A DNA stretch of 64,000 nt from Atriophallophorus winterbourni (GCA_013407085.1 JACCGJ010002676.1:1-64000); one strand, 5' to 3'. Positions 1 through 9,589 are shown, counted from the stretch's first letter. Numbers and translations: made by a program. Notes: generated by a model not told the origin, from the letters alone.

Positions 1-689
1 ATTTACGACCCACCTCCTCCATCTTCACATAATCTTGATAAGATAAAAAATGCTTTTATTGAAGTTTCTCTGACCCCTCATAAAAATAAACTTATAGCTG
101 CTGATTTTAACATGCCTTATACATGCTGGAATTCCCCCCATCTATCTAGAAAATTCTCCTCTTTTTCCGAAGCAATCAGCTTACTAGGTTACACTCAAGC
201 AGTAGATAAACCTACAAGACAATCAAGCCTTCTAGACCTTATTTCCACATTGGGTTCTAATCCTAGTAATGTGCAAGTCATACCGCCCCTTCTTGGTTGT
301 GATCATAAAATGGTTATGTGCCAACTTCATCTTTATAAAACTCGGACATCCATCAGCACAGTTAATGATCGTCTTTATATTGATCGGATAAAGTTTTCGA
401 CTTTAATCAGAAACACTGATTGGACTGACTTCTTTATATCTCCAGATTTTAATCTTATCTCTTCCATATTTCATAAAAATTTCTCTAGATGTCTTGTAAC
501 TGCATCAACTCATCAAAAGACTGAACCTATTAAACTTGATGAAATAAAACGTCTTGAAAAAAGGTAGCCCGTCTTTCTGCTTTTGTCAACCACACACCAG
601 ACTTTTATTCATTTTTACGTCTCAAGAAACTTCTTAGCTCTTTTACAACAATCAAATTACAATTCATCGAGAATCAAGAAAGAATGGTA
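1..689 (+). pseudogene. CR1-like LINE endonuclease fragment, cut by Gypsy insertion
   Basis: The frame is open from the first base of the window to a stop at 565-567, so the 5' part lies outside. It contains the endonuclease motif ADFNMP near residue 36 and an SILDLI-like/CDHKMV stretch (equivalent to the conserved SDH motif), typical of the C-terminal half of the AP-type endonuclease of CR1-like LINEs. Near 555-565 a one-base shift in an A-rich run moves the coding signal to another frame, where protein-like sequence continues (for example VNHTPDFYSFLRLKKLLSS) to about 688. It stops exactly where the Gypsy LTR begins, so this was probably the host element into which the Gypsy copy inserted. 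The reverse transcriptase part is not recognisable after 5301. The family assignment is confident; the exact clade is not. Confidence 0.7.
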
Positions 690-942
690 TGGTGTTTTCA
701 TTATTGTATATTTTATTACAATAACCATGCATATTTCATTATTGTTTTGTTTTAATGATACATGTAAATATGTACACATTTTGAATATACGATTCACGCC
801 GCGCTCGTGTTCTGCTTTGGGACAAGTATGTTGTGTGTGACTGCCTGGGATTTGTATGCTGTTATTCGTTCCGGTTTATTACGGTCAATAACCAGAGACG
901 TACTTTGTTAGTGGTGAAATCTCCTTTGGATCAACCGCTACA
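690..942 (+). repeat. 5' LTR of Gypsy element
   Basis: It begins TGGTGTTTTC and ends CCGCTACA (TG...CA). It matches 5037-5301 over its full length except about 11 substitutions and lacks a 12-base segment (GTGAACTGTGTT) present in the 3' copy. The start could be a few bases earlier, because TATGGTG is shared by both copies. Confidence 0.85.
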
Positions 943-945
943 AAT

Positions 946-960
946 TGGTGAGACCGAACA
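946..960 (+). promoter_or_regulatory. Putative primer-binding site
   Basis: TGGTGAGACCGAAC lies three bases after the 5' LTR. A TGG start is expected for a site pairing with the CCA end of a tRNA. The tRNA partner cannot be named without a search. Confidence 0.5.
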
Positions 961-1099
961 TTTTTCTTTTTGAAATTTTCGTTCGTACCATATACTCCCA
1001 GTTATTTTGATTTTGCTGTCATAACTATTTTTCATTTACTAAATAGATCCTAAATCAGCATTTTCTGATACGCTATCTGAGGATATTTCTACAGACGTT

Positions 1100-2959
1100 A
1101 TGACAAACTTTAGTCTTCCATCTTTTGGTATGAACGATCCTCGCCTCTTGTTCGCGCAAATTGAAGCTTTATTCGAGTCTTACAAAGTAAAAACTCAACG
1201 TGCTCAGTATAACCGTGTGGTTGGTATGTTGCCCCCTTCAGTCGCAAAAGAGGTTGCAGATTTAATTTACAACCGCCCTGCTGATAATCCGTACGATGCA
1301 CTTAAACATGCCATTATCTCACGTACTTCATCTACTGACGAGCAAAACCTACGGAAACTTTTGTCCGGCTTAGAAATGGGTGATCACACTCCTTCACAGC
1401 ACTTACGACATATGCTGCAGTTACAAGGAGACAAGCCTGTTGACGACAAAATTATCCGCGAATTGTGGCAACAAAGTTTATCAGCAGACGTCCGTAAAGT
1501 GTTAGCCATTATGGATAAGAATATTAGTTTGCCACACCTGACACGCATAGCGGATGAAGTACATGATATATCGCATGGTAGTACGTTTTCTCATGTCAGA
1601 CACACTGACGCGCATACAAGCATCCCTGTCCAGAATGATTTTGAAGAGTTAAAATCGATGTTCCATTCCTTGTCATTGCAAGTACAGAACATCGCACAAT
1701 CTCGTAGTAACTCACGAAATCATCATCCTCGTCAGTCCAAGAAACGATCCACTAGTCGTTCTAACGGACCGCGAAGCCAGACAGTAGACGCGGCAGCTCT
1801 GTCTGGCACCCTTCGAAGCCGACTTTTCTACGTTAACGACCGGGCCACTAAAATGCGATTCCTCATCGACACTGGTGCTGAGATTAGCGTTATCCCACCA
1901 TCCACTAAGGAACGCAAGAGCCCTTCGTCAATGACGTTGCAGGCGGCAAACGGCACGAAAATTTCCACTTTCGGTCAAAAATCACTTTCTGTCGAATTGG
2001 GTCTACGACGCGACTTTCGATGGATTTTCACGCTGGCTGATGTCAAAGTACCGATTCTGGGAGCAGATTTCCTCTCACATTTTGATCTTTCAGTCAATAT
2101 AGCTAAACGAAAGCTTATTGATAATTTGACAAAGATTAACTCCTTTGGTAATTCCTGCGATTCCCCTATTCGAACTATTCGTGTACTCACCCCTGACATC
2201 CCATCTGCGTTCAGTGACTTACTGAGAGAATTTTCGGAAGTTTTTAAACCCTGTACACAAGCTGCTGTCGTTAAACATAACGTTAAACACCACATTGTGA
2301 CCCGTGGTCCTCCAGTGTTCAGCAAGCCTCGTCGTTTGGCTCCAAACAAGTTCGATGTAGCGAAACGTGAGTTTGAACATATGCTCGGACTGGGAATTAT
2401 CCGGCCATCCAAATCGCCCTGGGTAAGACCCCTTTACATGGTGGAGAAAAATGAATCTGATGCTTGGCGACCATGCGGTGATTACCGTTCCCTTAACAGA
2501 GTTACTGTTCCCGACCGTTACCCCATTCCCCATATTCATGACTTTGCACTTTCATTACTCGGAAAGACAGTGTTTTCTAAACTAGATTTGGTGCGTGCTT
2601 ATCACCAAATACCTGTCGCCGACGAAGATATCCCTAAAACAGCTATTACCACACCCCTTGGTCTTTTCGAATTTTTAAAAATGCCCTTTGGTTTAAGCAA
2701 TGCTGCTCAAACCTTTCAGAGATTCATGGACCAAGTTTTCCAGGGATTATCTTTTGTGCATGTCTACATTGATGACGTCCTGATCGACAGTTCTTTTCAA
2801 CAGGAACACGCAGAACATCTGCATGCTGTTTTTCAGCGACTTTCACAATTCGGCGTTGTGGTTGACCTAGATAATTGCCTTTTTGCTGTCGCTTCCCTTC
2901 GCTTCCCTCGAAATCTTGGGACATCATGTCAATCAAAACGGAATTCGCCCTGTGCTTGA
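1100..2959 (+). pseudogene. Gypsy gag-protease-RT ORF, frameshifted at its end
   Basis: The 619-residue frame encodes a gag capsid-like region (about 1-170), a basic Ser/Arg-rich linker (about 200-225), an aspartic protease with [12 protein letters not shown] (catalytic D about 257), and a reverse transcriptase with [10 protein letters not shown] (about 460), MPFGLSNA and the catalytic YIDDV (about 556). In the CsRn1 lineage a Cys/His zinc finger normally lies between gag and protease; here the Ser/Arg linker passes directly into [14 protein letters not shown] with no Cys/His cluster, although the frame is kept. The natural reading ends near 2890, where a 10-base tandem duplication (GCTTCCCT at 2891 and 2901) shifts the frame; the last ~20 residues are out-of-frame. 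The start at 1100 precedes gag homology directly. Confidence 0.85.
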
Positions 2960-4979
2960 TAAAATTTCGTCCATCAATGATTATCCATGTCCCACCTCGC
3001 TTCGACAGCTACGTCGATTTCTCGGGTTAGTTAACTATTACAGAAGATTTATTCCAAACTGTGCTAACATCGCTCAACCGATGACTGATTTGTTACGCGG
3101 AACGGAACGACAATTTAAAATGACGGCAGATGCTGCTGAATCGTTTCAACGATTGAAATCTGCACTGAAAGAAGCATCTACGTTATCCTACCTGTCCAGG
3201 AATCCCAACGCTTCACTTTCACTTGCCACCGATGCATCACAAGCAGCAGTCGGCGCTGTCCTGCAGCAAAGTATTGACGGTGTTACTAAACCGCTTGCAT
3301 TCTTTTCTCGTCGTCTACAATCCGCCCAAACCCGCTATAGTACATTTGGCCGCGAATTGTTAGCTATATATTATGCTGTTCGTCATTTTAGACATTTGCT
3401 CGAAGGTCGCGATTTCATTGTTTGGACCGACCACAAACCTCTCACTTTTGCGTTGTCCGCCACAGCTGATAGATATTCCCCACGTGAGATACGTCACCTT
3501 GACTATATTTCTCAATTTACGAGTGACATTCGCTATCTATCTGCTTCGTCGAACACAGCTGCCGATGCATTTTCTCGCATGCAACTCACAGCACTCAGTC
3601 GATCGAACTTCGATCTCACGCAGCTAGCAGAGGCTCAGCAACATGACAGTGACATGCAGCACTACCAATCTTCGTCATCCCTTCGAGTCCAACGTATTCC
3701 CATTCCCAACTCCAGTTTGACTGTTTTGTGTGATTTTTCCAACGAACATCTCCGTCCTTTAGTACCGAAATTACTTAGGAAATCCATTTTTGAACATTTT
3801 CATTCCCTTTCTCATCCCGGCATTCGTGCTACTCGTAAGTTGATCACTGATCGATTTGTTTGGCCGAACATGCATGCGGATATTCAAAATTGGACAAAAG
3901 ACTGTCTCCAGTGCCAACGCAGTAAAGTTCAACGCCATACTATTAGTGCTCCAGGATCTTTTCCTCCACCAAGCCAACGTTTTCAGCACGTTCATCTCGA
4001 CATTGTCGGTCCTCTGGCTATCTCTAATGGTTTCACCCACATTTTAACCTGTGTTGACCGTTTCAGCCGCTGGCCTATAGCCATTCCCATTACCGGTATT
4101 ACAGCTGAGACCGTAGCGAAAAACTTTCTACAATACTGGATAAGTAATTACGGTGTTCCATCTACTATTACTACTGATCGTGAATCACAGTTCCAATCTA
4201 CCCTTTTTCGTGAGTTGACTATACTCCTCGGCTCTAACCACATCAAAACTACAGCCTATCATCCTTGCGCGAACGGACTTGTTGAACGTTTCCATCGACA
4301 GCTGAAAGCAGCATTGATGTCACATGGTAAAACCGAAAACTGGGCAGAGAACCTGCCAGTGATACTTCTTGGCATACGTGCTACCGTCAAAGAAGATCTC
4401 GGATGTTCTGCAGCAGAGTTAGTTTACGGCACACCACTCCGTCTCCCAGGTGAATTGATCGCATCCCCTGACGTTGCAGCTGACATTACTATTCCCCACT
4501 ATGTCAATCGCTTACGCTCCTTCATGCGTCAATTACGTGCCACCCCCACTCGCCCATACACCCGTAACGTTTACTTACCAAGTGATTTGCACTCATGCTC
4601 TTTTGTTTTTGTTCGAACTGATCATACGCGCAAACCCCTGCAAGCCCCATACACCGGTCCCTTCAAAGTCGTTAGCCGCTGTGACAAATAATTCGTCATC
4701 GAACGAAATGGTTCTCAAGATACTGTTGCAATTGATCGATTGAAAGCAGCTTTTATCGAACCAGTCTGCGACGAAACACCGCCTCCAGACGTTCATACCC
4801 CAAGTGGTACCCCGGATGTTGACCTTTTCCCTTCAACCCCACCCACTTCTCAGTCGACCCAATCAACCCAACCATGTAACCTCTCTCTTCCATCATCTGA
4901 CTCACCCTCTCCAATTCACAAAACTCGATCAGGCCGGAGAGTCAGGTGGCCTGCAAACCTTGCAGACTACGCTGATTAA
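2883..4979 (+). pseudogene. Gypsy RNase H-integrase part of pol, with internal stop
   Basis: This continues pol in the next frame. It holds the RT thumb ([16 protein letters not shown]), RNase H ([33 protein letters not shown]) and an integrase with the H-H-C-C zinc-binding region (about residues 305-350) and a D-D-E core: D in HLDIVGPL, D in ITTDRESQ, E in [12 protein letters not shown] at 4689-4691 ends the 602-residue frame, but the same frame stays open beyond it to 4979 and reads as the normal integrase tail (FVIERNGSQDTVAIDRLKAA). The stop is therefore a simple nonsense change. The true beginning is joined to the upstream ORF; 2883 is only where this frame opens. Confidence 0.85.
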
Positions 4980-5020
4980 CTATGTTTTCGTTTCGAGCGT
5001 TTCACTCTCTTCTAACGCTC

Positions 5021-5031
5021 TAGGGAGGGAG
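5021..5031 (+). other. Polypurine tract of Gypsy element
   Basis: TAGGGAGGGAG lies just before the 3' LTR, in the position expected for the plus-strand primer of an LTR element. Confidence 0.7.
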
Positions 5032-5036
5032 TATTA

Positions 5037-5301
5037 TGGTGTTTTCATTATTGTATAGTTTATTACAATAACCCTGCATATTTCATTATTGTTTTGTTTT
5101 AATGATACATGTAAATATGTACACAATTTGAATATACGATTCACGCCGCGCTCGTGTTCTGCTTTGGGACAATTATATCGTCTGTGACTGCCTGGGATTT
5201 GTATGCTGTTATTCGTTGTGAACTGTGTTCCGGTTTATTGCGTTCAATAACCAGAGACGTACTTTGTTAGTGGTGAAATCTCCGCTGGATCAACCGCTAC
5301 A
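5037..5301 (+). repeat. 3' LTR of Gypsy element
   Basis: Same ends as the 5' LTR (TGGTGTTTTC...CCGCTACA), 265 bases, 12 longer than the 5' copy because of one indel. Confidence 0.88.
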
Positions 5302-5470
5302 AGGAAAATTAGAAAACTTTATTTAGAACGAATGCTGAGTCTTCTTGACGGTGACGAAAATTATTTCGAAAATATTGTCGCCACCGAGGTTCGAACCTGC
5401 GTCCTCACTCCCCCGAGCGAAGCAGATAACAGTTGCACCACGACCACAATGACCTGTCGCCCAATCCCAA
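5302..5470 (-). repeat. SINE-like repeat with tRNA-type Pol III promoter
   Basis: On the minus strand TGGTGCAACTG (5440-5430) matches the tRNA A-box consensus TRGYNNARNNG at every defined position, and GGTTCGAACC (5397-5388) matches the B-box core GWTCRANNC, about 32 bases apart. Flanking 7-mers around the box pair could form most of an acceptor stem, but the T-arm stem mispairs, so a functional tRNA is unlikely. A tRNA-derived SINE head is the best reading. Ends are uncertain. Confidence 0.45.
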
Positions 5471-5524
5471 AATATCCAAAGGTTTGACTGCAATAGCTGT
5501 CGTGAACCAGAAATTTCGGTTGAT

Positions 5525-6204
5525 GTGTTTGATCGAAAGGCACCCGTTGCAGATGTTGATGACTTTGTCACGATTCATCCTTTCTCACAAAGTTGTGGAC
5601 GTCCTGCCTGTTTTATTTCGCCTTGTCACAATCGTGATAATTTGACCAATGATTTTACTGAGACTGAATTGACGACGCGATCTGGTCTGTTGAAGACATA
5701 TCTGGATATTCCAACGAAACTGGTATTTGATTCCGGATTTGACGGATGACCTGGCCGAGCTGCAGATATGTCCATTTCACGTGATCGGTGGAACAGTCCG
5801 GAAGGTTGCGGTGGTGATACATCGAATAATGAAGTGTCACCAGCCAACGTGATTGGTAAGAGTGCTGGTTTGTTAGGTTCCGGTTCGAAACGTAATGCTA
5901 CGTCGAGTTTTGATTCGAGGGACGATGATGTTGCAGTGGTTGCTGCAGGAAATGCAAAGGTTGCAGCGTTGTCCACGAAAGCGACGCCCCTGATAGCCAA
6001 AGGCTCTTCGTTAACTGGTGCCGCTGGATCGAAGCGTGCTGCCGCGTCCAGTTCGGGCTCTGATTCGAGTGACGATGATGTTGCTGTTTCCTGCGTGGAA
6101 GCAATGTCTTCAGCATCGCCGGCGAATTCGAAGAAAGCGGGTCTTCCGTCACCGGTTGTTGTCGGTACCAAACGTCTATCTTCACCTGGTCCTGATTTGA
6201 CTAA
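5525..6204 (+). pseudogene. Unrecognised Ser/Ala/Asp-rich broken ORF
   Basis: One frame is protein-like from about 5500 to 6204, interrupted by a TGA at 5747-5749. After the stop it is low-complexity, with two diverged repeats, each starting SKR and ending DDDVAV (about 5885-5940 and 6025-6090). I do not recognise a domain. It precedes a BEL/Pao-like integrase tail that is in another frame, so it could be a piece of that element, an unrelated sequence joined by deletion, or an exon with an acceptor near 6205. The long opposite-strand frame over the same bases mirrors the repeats and is treated as a shadow. Confidence 0.35.
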
Positions 6205-6399
6205 CAGCATTACAGGAGTGAATTTGCTGTCGGTGACTATGTTCTCTGCCAGAACGAGAATGCATCGCGCGGTTCGTGGAAAAAGGCTATCATATCGGAT
6301 GCCGACGGACATTTGCGTACAGTATTGCATCGCACTGCAGATGGAAAGCTTAAACGAGATATACGCCGAGTATGGTTTTTGGAAGGTGATAATAGTTAG
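6205..6399 (+). pseudogene. BEL/Pao-like polyprotein C-terminus (DUF5641-like)
   Basis: The frame ending in TAG at 6397-6399 contains FAVGDYVLCQNENASRGSW, then DG.LR.V, RTADGK and IRRVWFLEG. This spacing (GD.VL...E...RG.W...DG..R.V..RT..G...R......LE) is the signature of the integrase C-terminal domain of BEL/Pao elements. A stop lies just upstream in the same frame (6202), so the rest of the polyprotein is missing. A polypurine tract and an LTR-like sequence follow immediately, as expected for the end of an LTR element. Confidence 0.55.
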
Positions 6400-6410
6400 A
6401 AAGCCAAGGT

Positions 6411-6425
6411 GGCTTTGGGGGGCGG
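6411..6425 (+). other. Polypurine tract before BEL-like LTR
   Basis: GGCTTTGGGGGGCGG sits 12 bases after the TAG of the DUF5641-like frame and directly before a TGTTGA start, as in an LTR element. Confidence 0.5.
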
Positions 6426-6799
6426 TGTTGAATCCTTTCACCTTCCAATATCTATTTGTAATATTTCATGTGAATTGTGAAATCCAAACACTCCTATTTT
6501 TTCTTGTTTCCTACTGCACTTTTGTTTTACTCTTTCTCTTGGAATAATTGACTCCATTTTGACCGCGCTATTTTTGGTTTGGACTCGTGTGCGTAACGTG
6601 ATACGTGCTCGATACTGTTTTTGATATTGACCCGGATCTAACCCGGTTAACCCAATAATTGAGGTATGTTTTTCCGTTATTTTGATTGCCTCAATATAGT
6701 AACGCTTTTGTTGACAAATCTTCGTTGGTTCTGAAATACCTGGGATTTTGCGCGTAACTCCATATTGGGGAATTCCTTGATTCTCAATAAGAATCAACA
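6426..6799 (+). repeat. Putative 3' LTR of BEL/Pao-like element
   Basis: It starts TGTTGAATCC after the polypurine tract and ends GAATCAACA, giving TG...CA ends with a short inverted terminal match (TGTTGA/TCAACA). PLE homology begins within five bases after it, so the boundary is supported from both sides. No second copy is in the window, so the length of 374 bases is inferred. Confidence 0.5.
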
Positions 6800-6803
6800 G
6801 AAG

Positions 6804-7043
6804 GATCGTACCAACTTGAGTGTACAACAAATCATCAACGGTGTAGCAATTTGTCTAAATATGAACCACTTCTTATTTAATGGACAGCTATACAAGCAGA
6901 ACGATGGTTTAGCGATGGGCTCACTTAATTCTCCAGTGCTAGCGAATATGTACATGGAGCACTTCGAAGAGATAGCTTTGAGAAACGAAGCGTTAAAACC
7001 AAAATATGGTGGCGCTATGTCGACGATACATTCGTCATCATAA
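6804..7043 (+). pseudogene. PLE reverse transcriptase fragment
   Basis: This frame carries LSVQQIINGVAICLNMNHF and the RT motif B stretch GLAMGSLNSPVLANMYMEHF, then loses the frame just before the catalytic motif. The continuing reading lies in another frame from 7007, so a one-base change near 7000-7007 breaks the RT. In the homologous copy at 63.8 kb motif B reads GFAMGSPISPVLA, showing that the L/N here are local changes. Confidence 0.8.
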
Positions 7044-7888
7044 AGCGAAACAGACTAGAAGCATTTCATAGTTATCTCAATCGTCTGAATCCAAAAATCC
7101 AGGTCACAAAGGAAACCGAGTCTACGGAAGGGACACTTCCGTTCTTGGACTGTCTCGCGCAAAAAGACAACGGCAAGATTAGAACAACGGTATATCGTAA
7201 GCCTATCGACACGGATGCCATTTTGAGATTCACATCTGCGCACCCCAAAAGGGTATTTCAGTCCATAGCAAAATCGCTATTCTACAAGGTTGACCGCCTC
7301 TGCAGCGATGATGCAGATAAGAGACGAGCTCATGAAGAAGTCAGTCGCCGACTTGCAAATCATGGGTACCCCAAGAGCTTAATTAAACGCCAATTGAACC
7401 GAGTTAAATATCCGCAACCGAAGACGGAAAAGGTTTGGCGAGCTACGGTATCTCTACCGTATGTCAAAAGCGCCTCCGAAGGAATAAGTCGACTCTTGAA
7501 TAGCGCAGGTATTAGAGTAACATATAAGGCAGGTAGAACTCTCCGCTCCGTATTAATGCATCTCAAAGATAAGACTCCTTTAGGTTGTGCGACGAACTGC
7601 ATCTACCAAATCAACTGCAAGGGTTGCACGGGTGTTTACATTGGGCAAACGTCTAGAGAACTCTGCACTAGGTTAAACGAACACAGGAAACGAGTGGGAA
7701 AGCGACCCCGCAATCCCAGTGAATATCAATCACTGATTCGGGATTCGGCCCTAGCTGAACACGTGCTAGACACTGGACACAGCGTAGATCTTGATAACGT
7801 GAAAGTGATAAGACGGGGTGTGAAATCTTATAGGGAAAGACTTCACGCCGAGGCTGTTGAAATAACAAAGGCTGGGCGAATGCGGTGA
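7007..7888 (+). CDS. PLE RT C-terminus and GIY-YIG endonuclease
   Basis: The frame is open from 7007 to 7888. It begins with the RT catalytic motif WRYVDDTF (motif C), follows with the RT thumb (EGTLPFLDCLAQKDNGKI, TTVYRKPIDTDA), a Lys/Arg-rich linker and then the GIY-YIG nuclease: CIYQINC..C, VYIGQTSRELCTRLNEH and AEHVLDTGH. In PLEs this nuclease nicks the target for reverse transcription. The annotated methionine-type start at 7145 would exclude YVDD, so I use the frameshift position as the start. This is the best preserved PLE coding segment in the window, with no internal stop. Confidence 0.8.
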   Translation, partial: WWRYVDDTFVIIKRNRLEAFHSYLNRLNPKIQVTKETESTEGTLPFLDCLAQKDNGKIRTTVYRKPIDTDAILRFTSAHPKRVFQSIAKSLFYKVDRLCSDDADKRRAHEEVSRRLANHGYPKSLIKRQLNRVKYPQPKTEKVWRATVSLPYVKSASEGISRLLNSAGIRVTYKAGRTLRSVLMHLKDKTPLGCATNCIYQINCKGCTGVYIGQTSRELCTRLNEHRKRVGKRPRNPSEYQSLIRDSALAEHVLDTGHSVDLDNVKVIRRGVKSYRERLHAEAVEITKAGRMR

Positions 7889-8166
7889 ACAAGGTGGATG
7901 GGGCGGATATCTCAACAATCTGGCGTTCGGTTTTGCAGCGGATTAGGATTAACGAACATCACACCTAATACGCACATGATTACGTAGCAGTGTGTCGGCA
8001 TACGCTGACCTGAACAATTAATAAACAATTAGGGATGAACACAGCAATTAGGAGTTGTGATCAATTATCTTGATCAATTATCTTGATCTCCCCTGTGTAG
8101 CTTAGTGAACTCAGGATTGGTCAAGAGAATGCCATTTATACCTGAACACTGTTCGTACCGACACCC

Positions 8167-8210
8167 TTGGTCTGACGAAGCTTCTGTGTTCAGAAGCGAA
8201 ACGTTACCAA
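8167..8210 (+). ncRNA. Minimal hammerhead-ribozyme motif in PLE 3' region
   Basis: The order is stem I TTGGT (8167-8171), core CTGACGA (8172-8178), stem II GCTTCTG-TGTT-CAGAAGC (8180-8197, seven pairs), GAAA (8198-8201), a palindromic ACGT stem III with almost no loop, then ACCAA (8206-8210) closing stem I. Predicted cleavage is after T8205. Such short-stem-III hammerheads are known from PLE terminal repeats and are thought to act as dimers. One extra A (8179) sits between the core and stem II, which may weaken it. Confidence 0.6.
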
Positions 8211-8245
8211 AAACTTACTATAACCGATTCATTGCAAACTCTATT

Positions 8246-8861
8246 TCCAAAAATTATACTTCACACTCTAATATCATGTAACCATGTTCGCGCTGTTCCG
8301 CACGCACAGCCCATGATTGGTTATCAGCAACATGGGTCAACCGTATATGTGAAGTCCGGCTGGGTGAGACGTGCCGTTATTTCAGAATTTTTACAATTAC
8401 CTATAGCGATTTTCAGCGTTGTCATCACTACTGATGTCGTATCTTGAAGAAGCATAACATTTTAAATGTGCTGAAAAGATATTCAGATGATCTGCGTTGA
8501 TGATTTGCACTAAATACTCATGATATACGTTCGATATAGATATCGGCATTATGCTATCAAATTCTTACAACGTTTCAGCTTTACTCATCACTCAATGCGA
8601 TTCTGCCGAAACGGAGCAAATTTGTACTATTTTTCTCTGAAAAATGCTGGCAAGTTTAAAACAAGTGTAATAATTATGTGAACGGTATGAATATTCTACG
8701 CGTGCTTAATGAATCTCATAATAATGCTGGTTTCGTTCGGACAGAGCGAAACTTTACATGTGGTTGAATAATTGTGTGTTCCGGGGTGGTTCACCTAAAT
8801 CCATCAGCTAAGCGGTTGACACAAACTGTGCGTTATGCATCATCAATAGTCAGATAAATAA
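8246..8861. other. No recognised feature
   Basis: AT-rich sequence between the PLE and a LINE tail. The frame at 8232-8447 has no recognisable domain. Confidence 0.5.
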
Positions 8862-9245
8862 TCACGAATCAGAGGAGACCTTATGTCATTTAACAAAATA
8901 TTCCATACCCCAAATTATCCCTTACACGATTTATTCGCGCGAAGGGATACGAGTAATTATCGGAACCATGAATATATGCTAGTGGTTCCCCATTCCCGTT
9001 TGAACTGTAGAAGGTATTTTTATTCTATCCATGCCTGTTTCACTTGGAACAGTTTGCCTTCTACAGTTGCTAATTCCACTATCTTTCATGACTTTAAAAC
9101 GAAATTAGACGAATTTTTATTGAATTATTCGTTTCCTGAAATCTTATATACTGCTTAATCTAATTCCATATCTTGTTTTATACGCTTACATTCCAAATTT
9201 TAACATCCCATGGTTATTGTTATGATTGTGGCTTTTTAGACCATT
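8862..9245 (+). pseudogene. CR1-like LINE 3' end (RT C-terminus and tail)
   Basis: 5'-truncated at about 8862. Reads KIFHTPNYPLHDLFARRDT, RRYFYSIHACFTWNSLPS and DFKTKLDEFLLNY, matching copies at 33.85 and 57.9 kb. It ends with the family 3' tail TTTTTAGACCATTGAAAAC. This subfamily recurs at 12.9, 32.9, 47.6 and 57.7 kb. Confidence 0.8.
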
Positions 9246-9589
9246 GAAAACCATGAATTAACTTCAATTAAAAGTTCATGTTCAAAATCCGGTTTATAAA
9301 ACGAGCCTTATAATTACCGGCCGGTGTGAAAACATAAAAAATGCAGAAGGTTACAATTGATCGAACATTGAATGTACGATACACATTTATTTGTCAATGT
9401 TTTTATTACTTGATACATTTTCGAACAAATCAGAGTAGATACAAAGTGATACATTAAAGTTGATCTGTGTTACTTATACATTCCGGTTTTATGTTCGCGA
9501 TTCGAATTGAAAACTGAATCAGCCGCACAAAAATCTTAATTACTGGAGAAAAAGATGTGCATTTTAATTATGTATCTATGGAAATTAAT

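Larger units (their letters stand above)
690..5301 (+). mobile_element. Gypsy LTR retrotransposon, CsRn1-like, non-autonomous
   Basis: It has two similar LTRs (690-942 and 5037-5301), a primer-binding-like site after the 5' LTR, and gag, protease, reverse transcriptase, RNase H and integrase in Gypsy order, with a polypurine tract before the 3' LTR. The gag reads like the CsRn1/Kabuki lineage known from trematodes and arthropods ([16 protein letters not shown] start, [16 protein letters not shown]). Comparing the LTRs by eye gives about 11 substitutions and one 12-base indel over roughly 253 aligned bases, so insertion was not recent. Pol is disabled by a frameshift near 2900 and a TAA at 4689-4691. 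No convincing target-site duplication was found. Confidence 0.9.
6800..8245 (+). mobile_element. Penelope-like element, 5'-truncated (copy 1)
   Basis: It contains the second half of a PLE reverse transcriptase, a linker and a GIY-YIG endonuclease, followed by a 3' region with a hammerhead-ribozyme motif. Its first bases (GATCGTACCAACTTGAGTG) correspond to the middle of the RT of the 60-kb copy, so the RT N-terminus is missing. The upstream neighbour is a BEL-like LTR, which probably removed or displaced the 5' part. The 3' region includes a tandem repeat of ATCAATTATCTTG at about 8059-8090 and resembles 47490-47600 plus 51832-52045. Confidence 0.85.

Noticed and set aside
5380..5450. Possible functional tRNA gene (minus strand)
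   Set aside because: A and B boxes fit and most of an acceptor stem pairs, but the T-arm stem has mismatches and no clean anticodon arm forms.
5626..6441. Long minus-strand open frame (271 codons)
   Set aside because: It mirrors the repeated units of the plus frame and overlaps the DUF5641-like tail that is coded on the plus strand; no domain is seen. Treated as a shadow.
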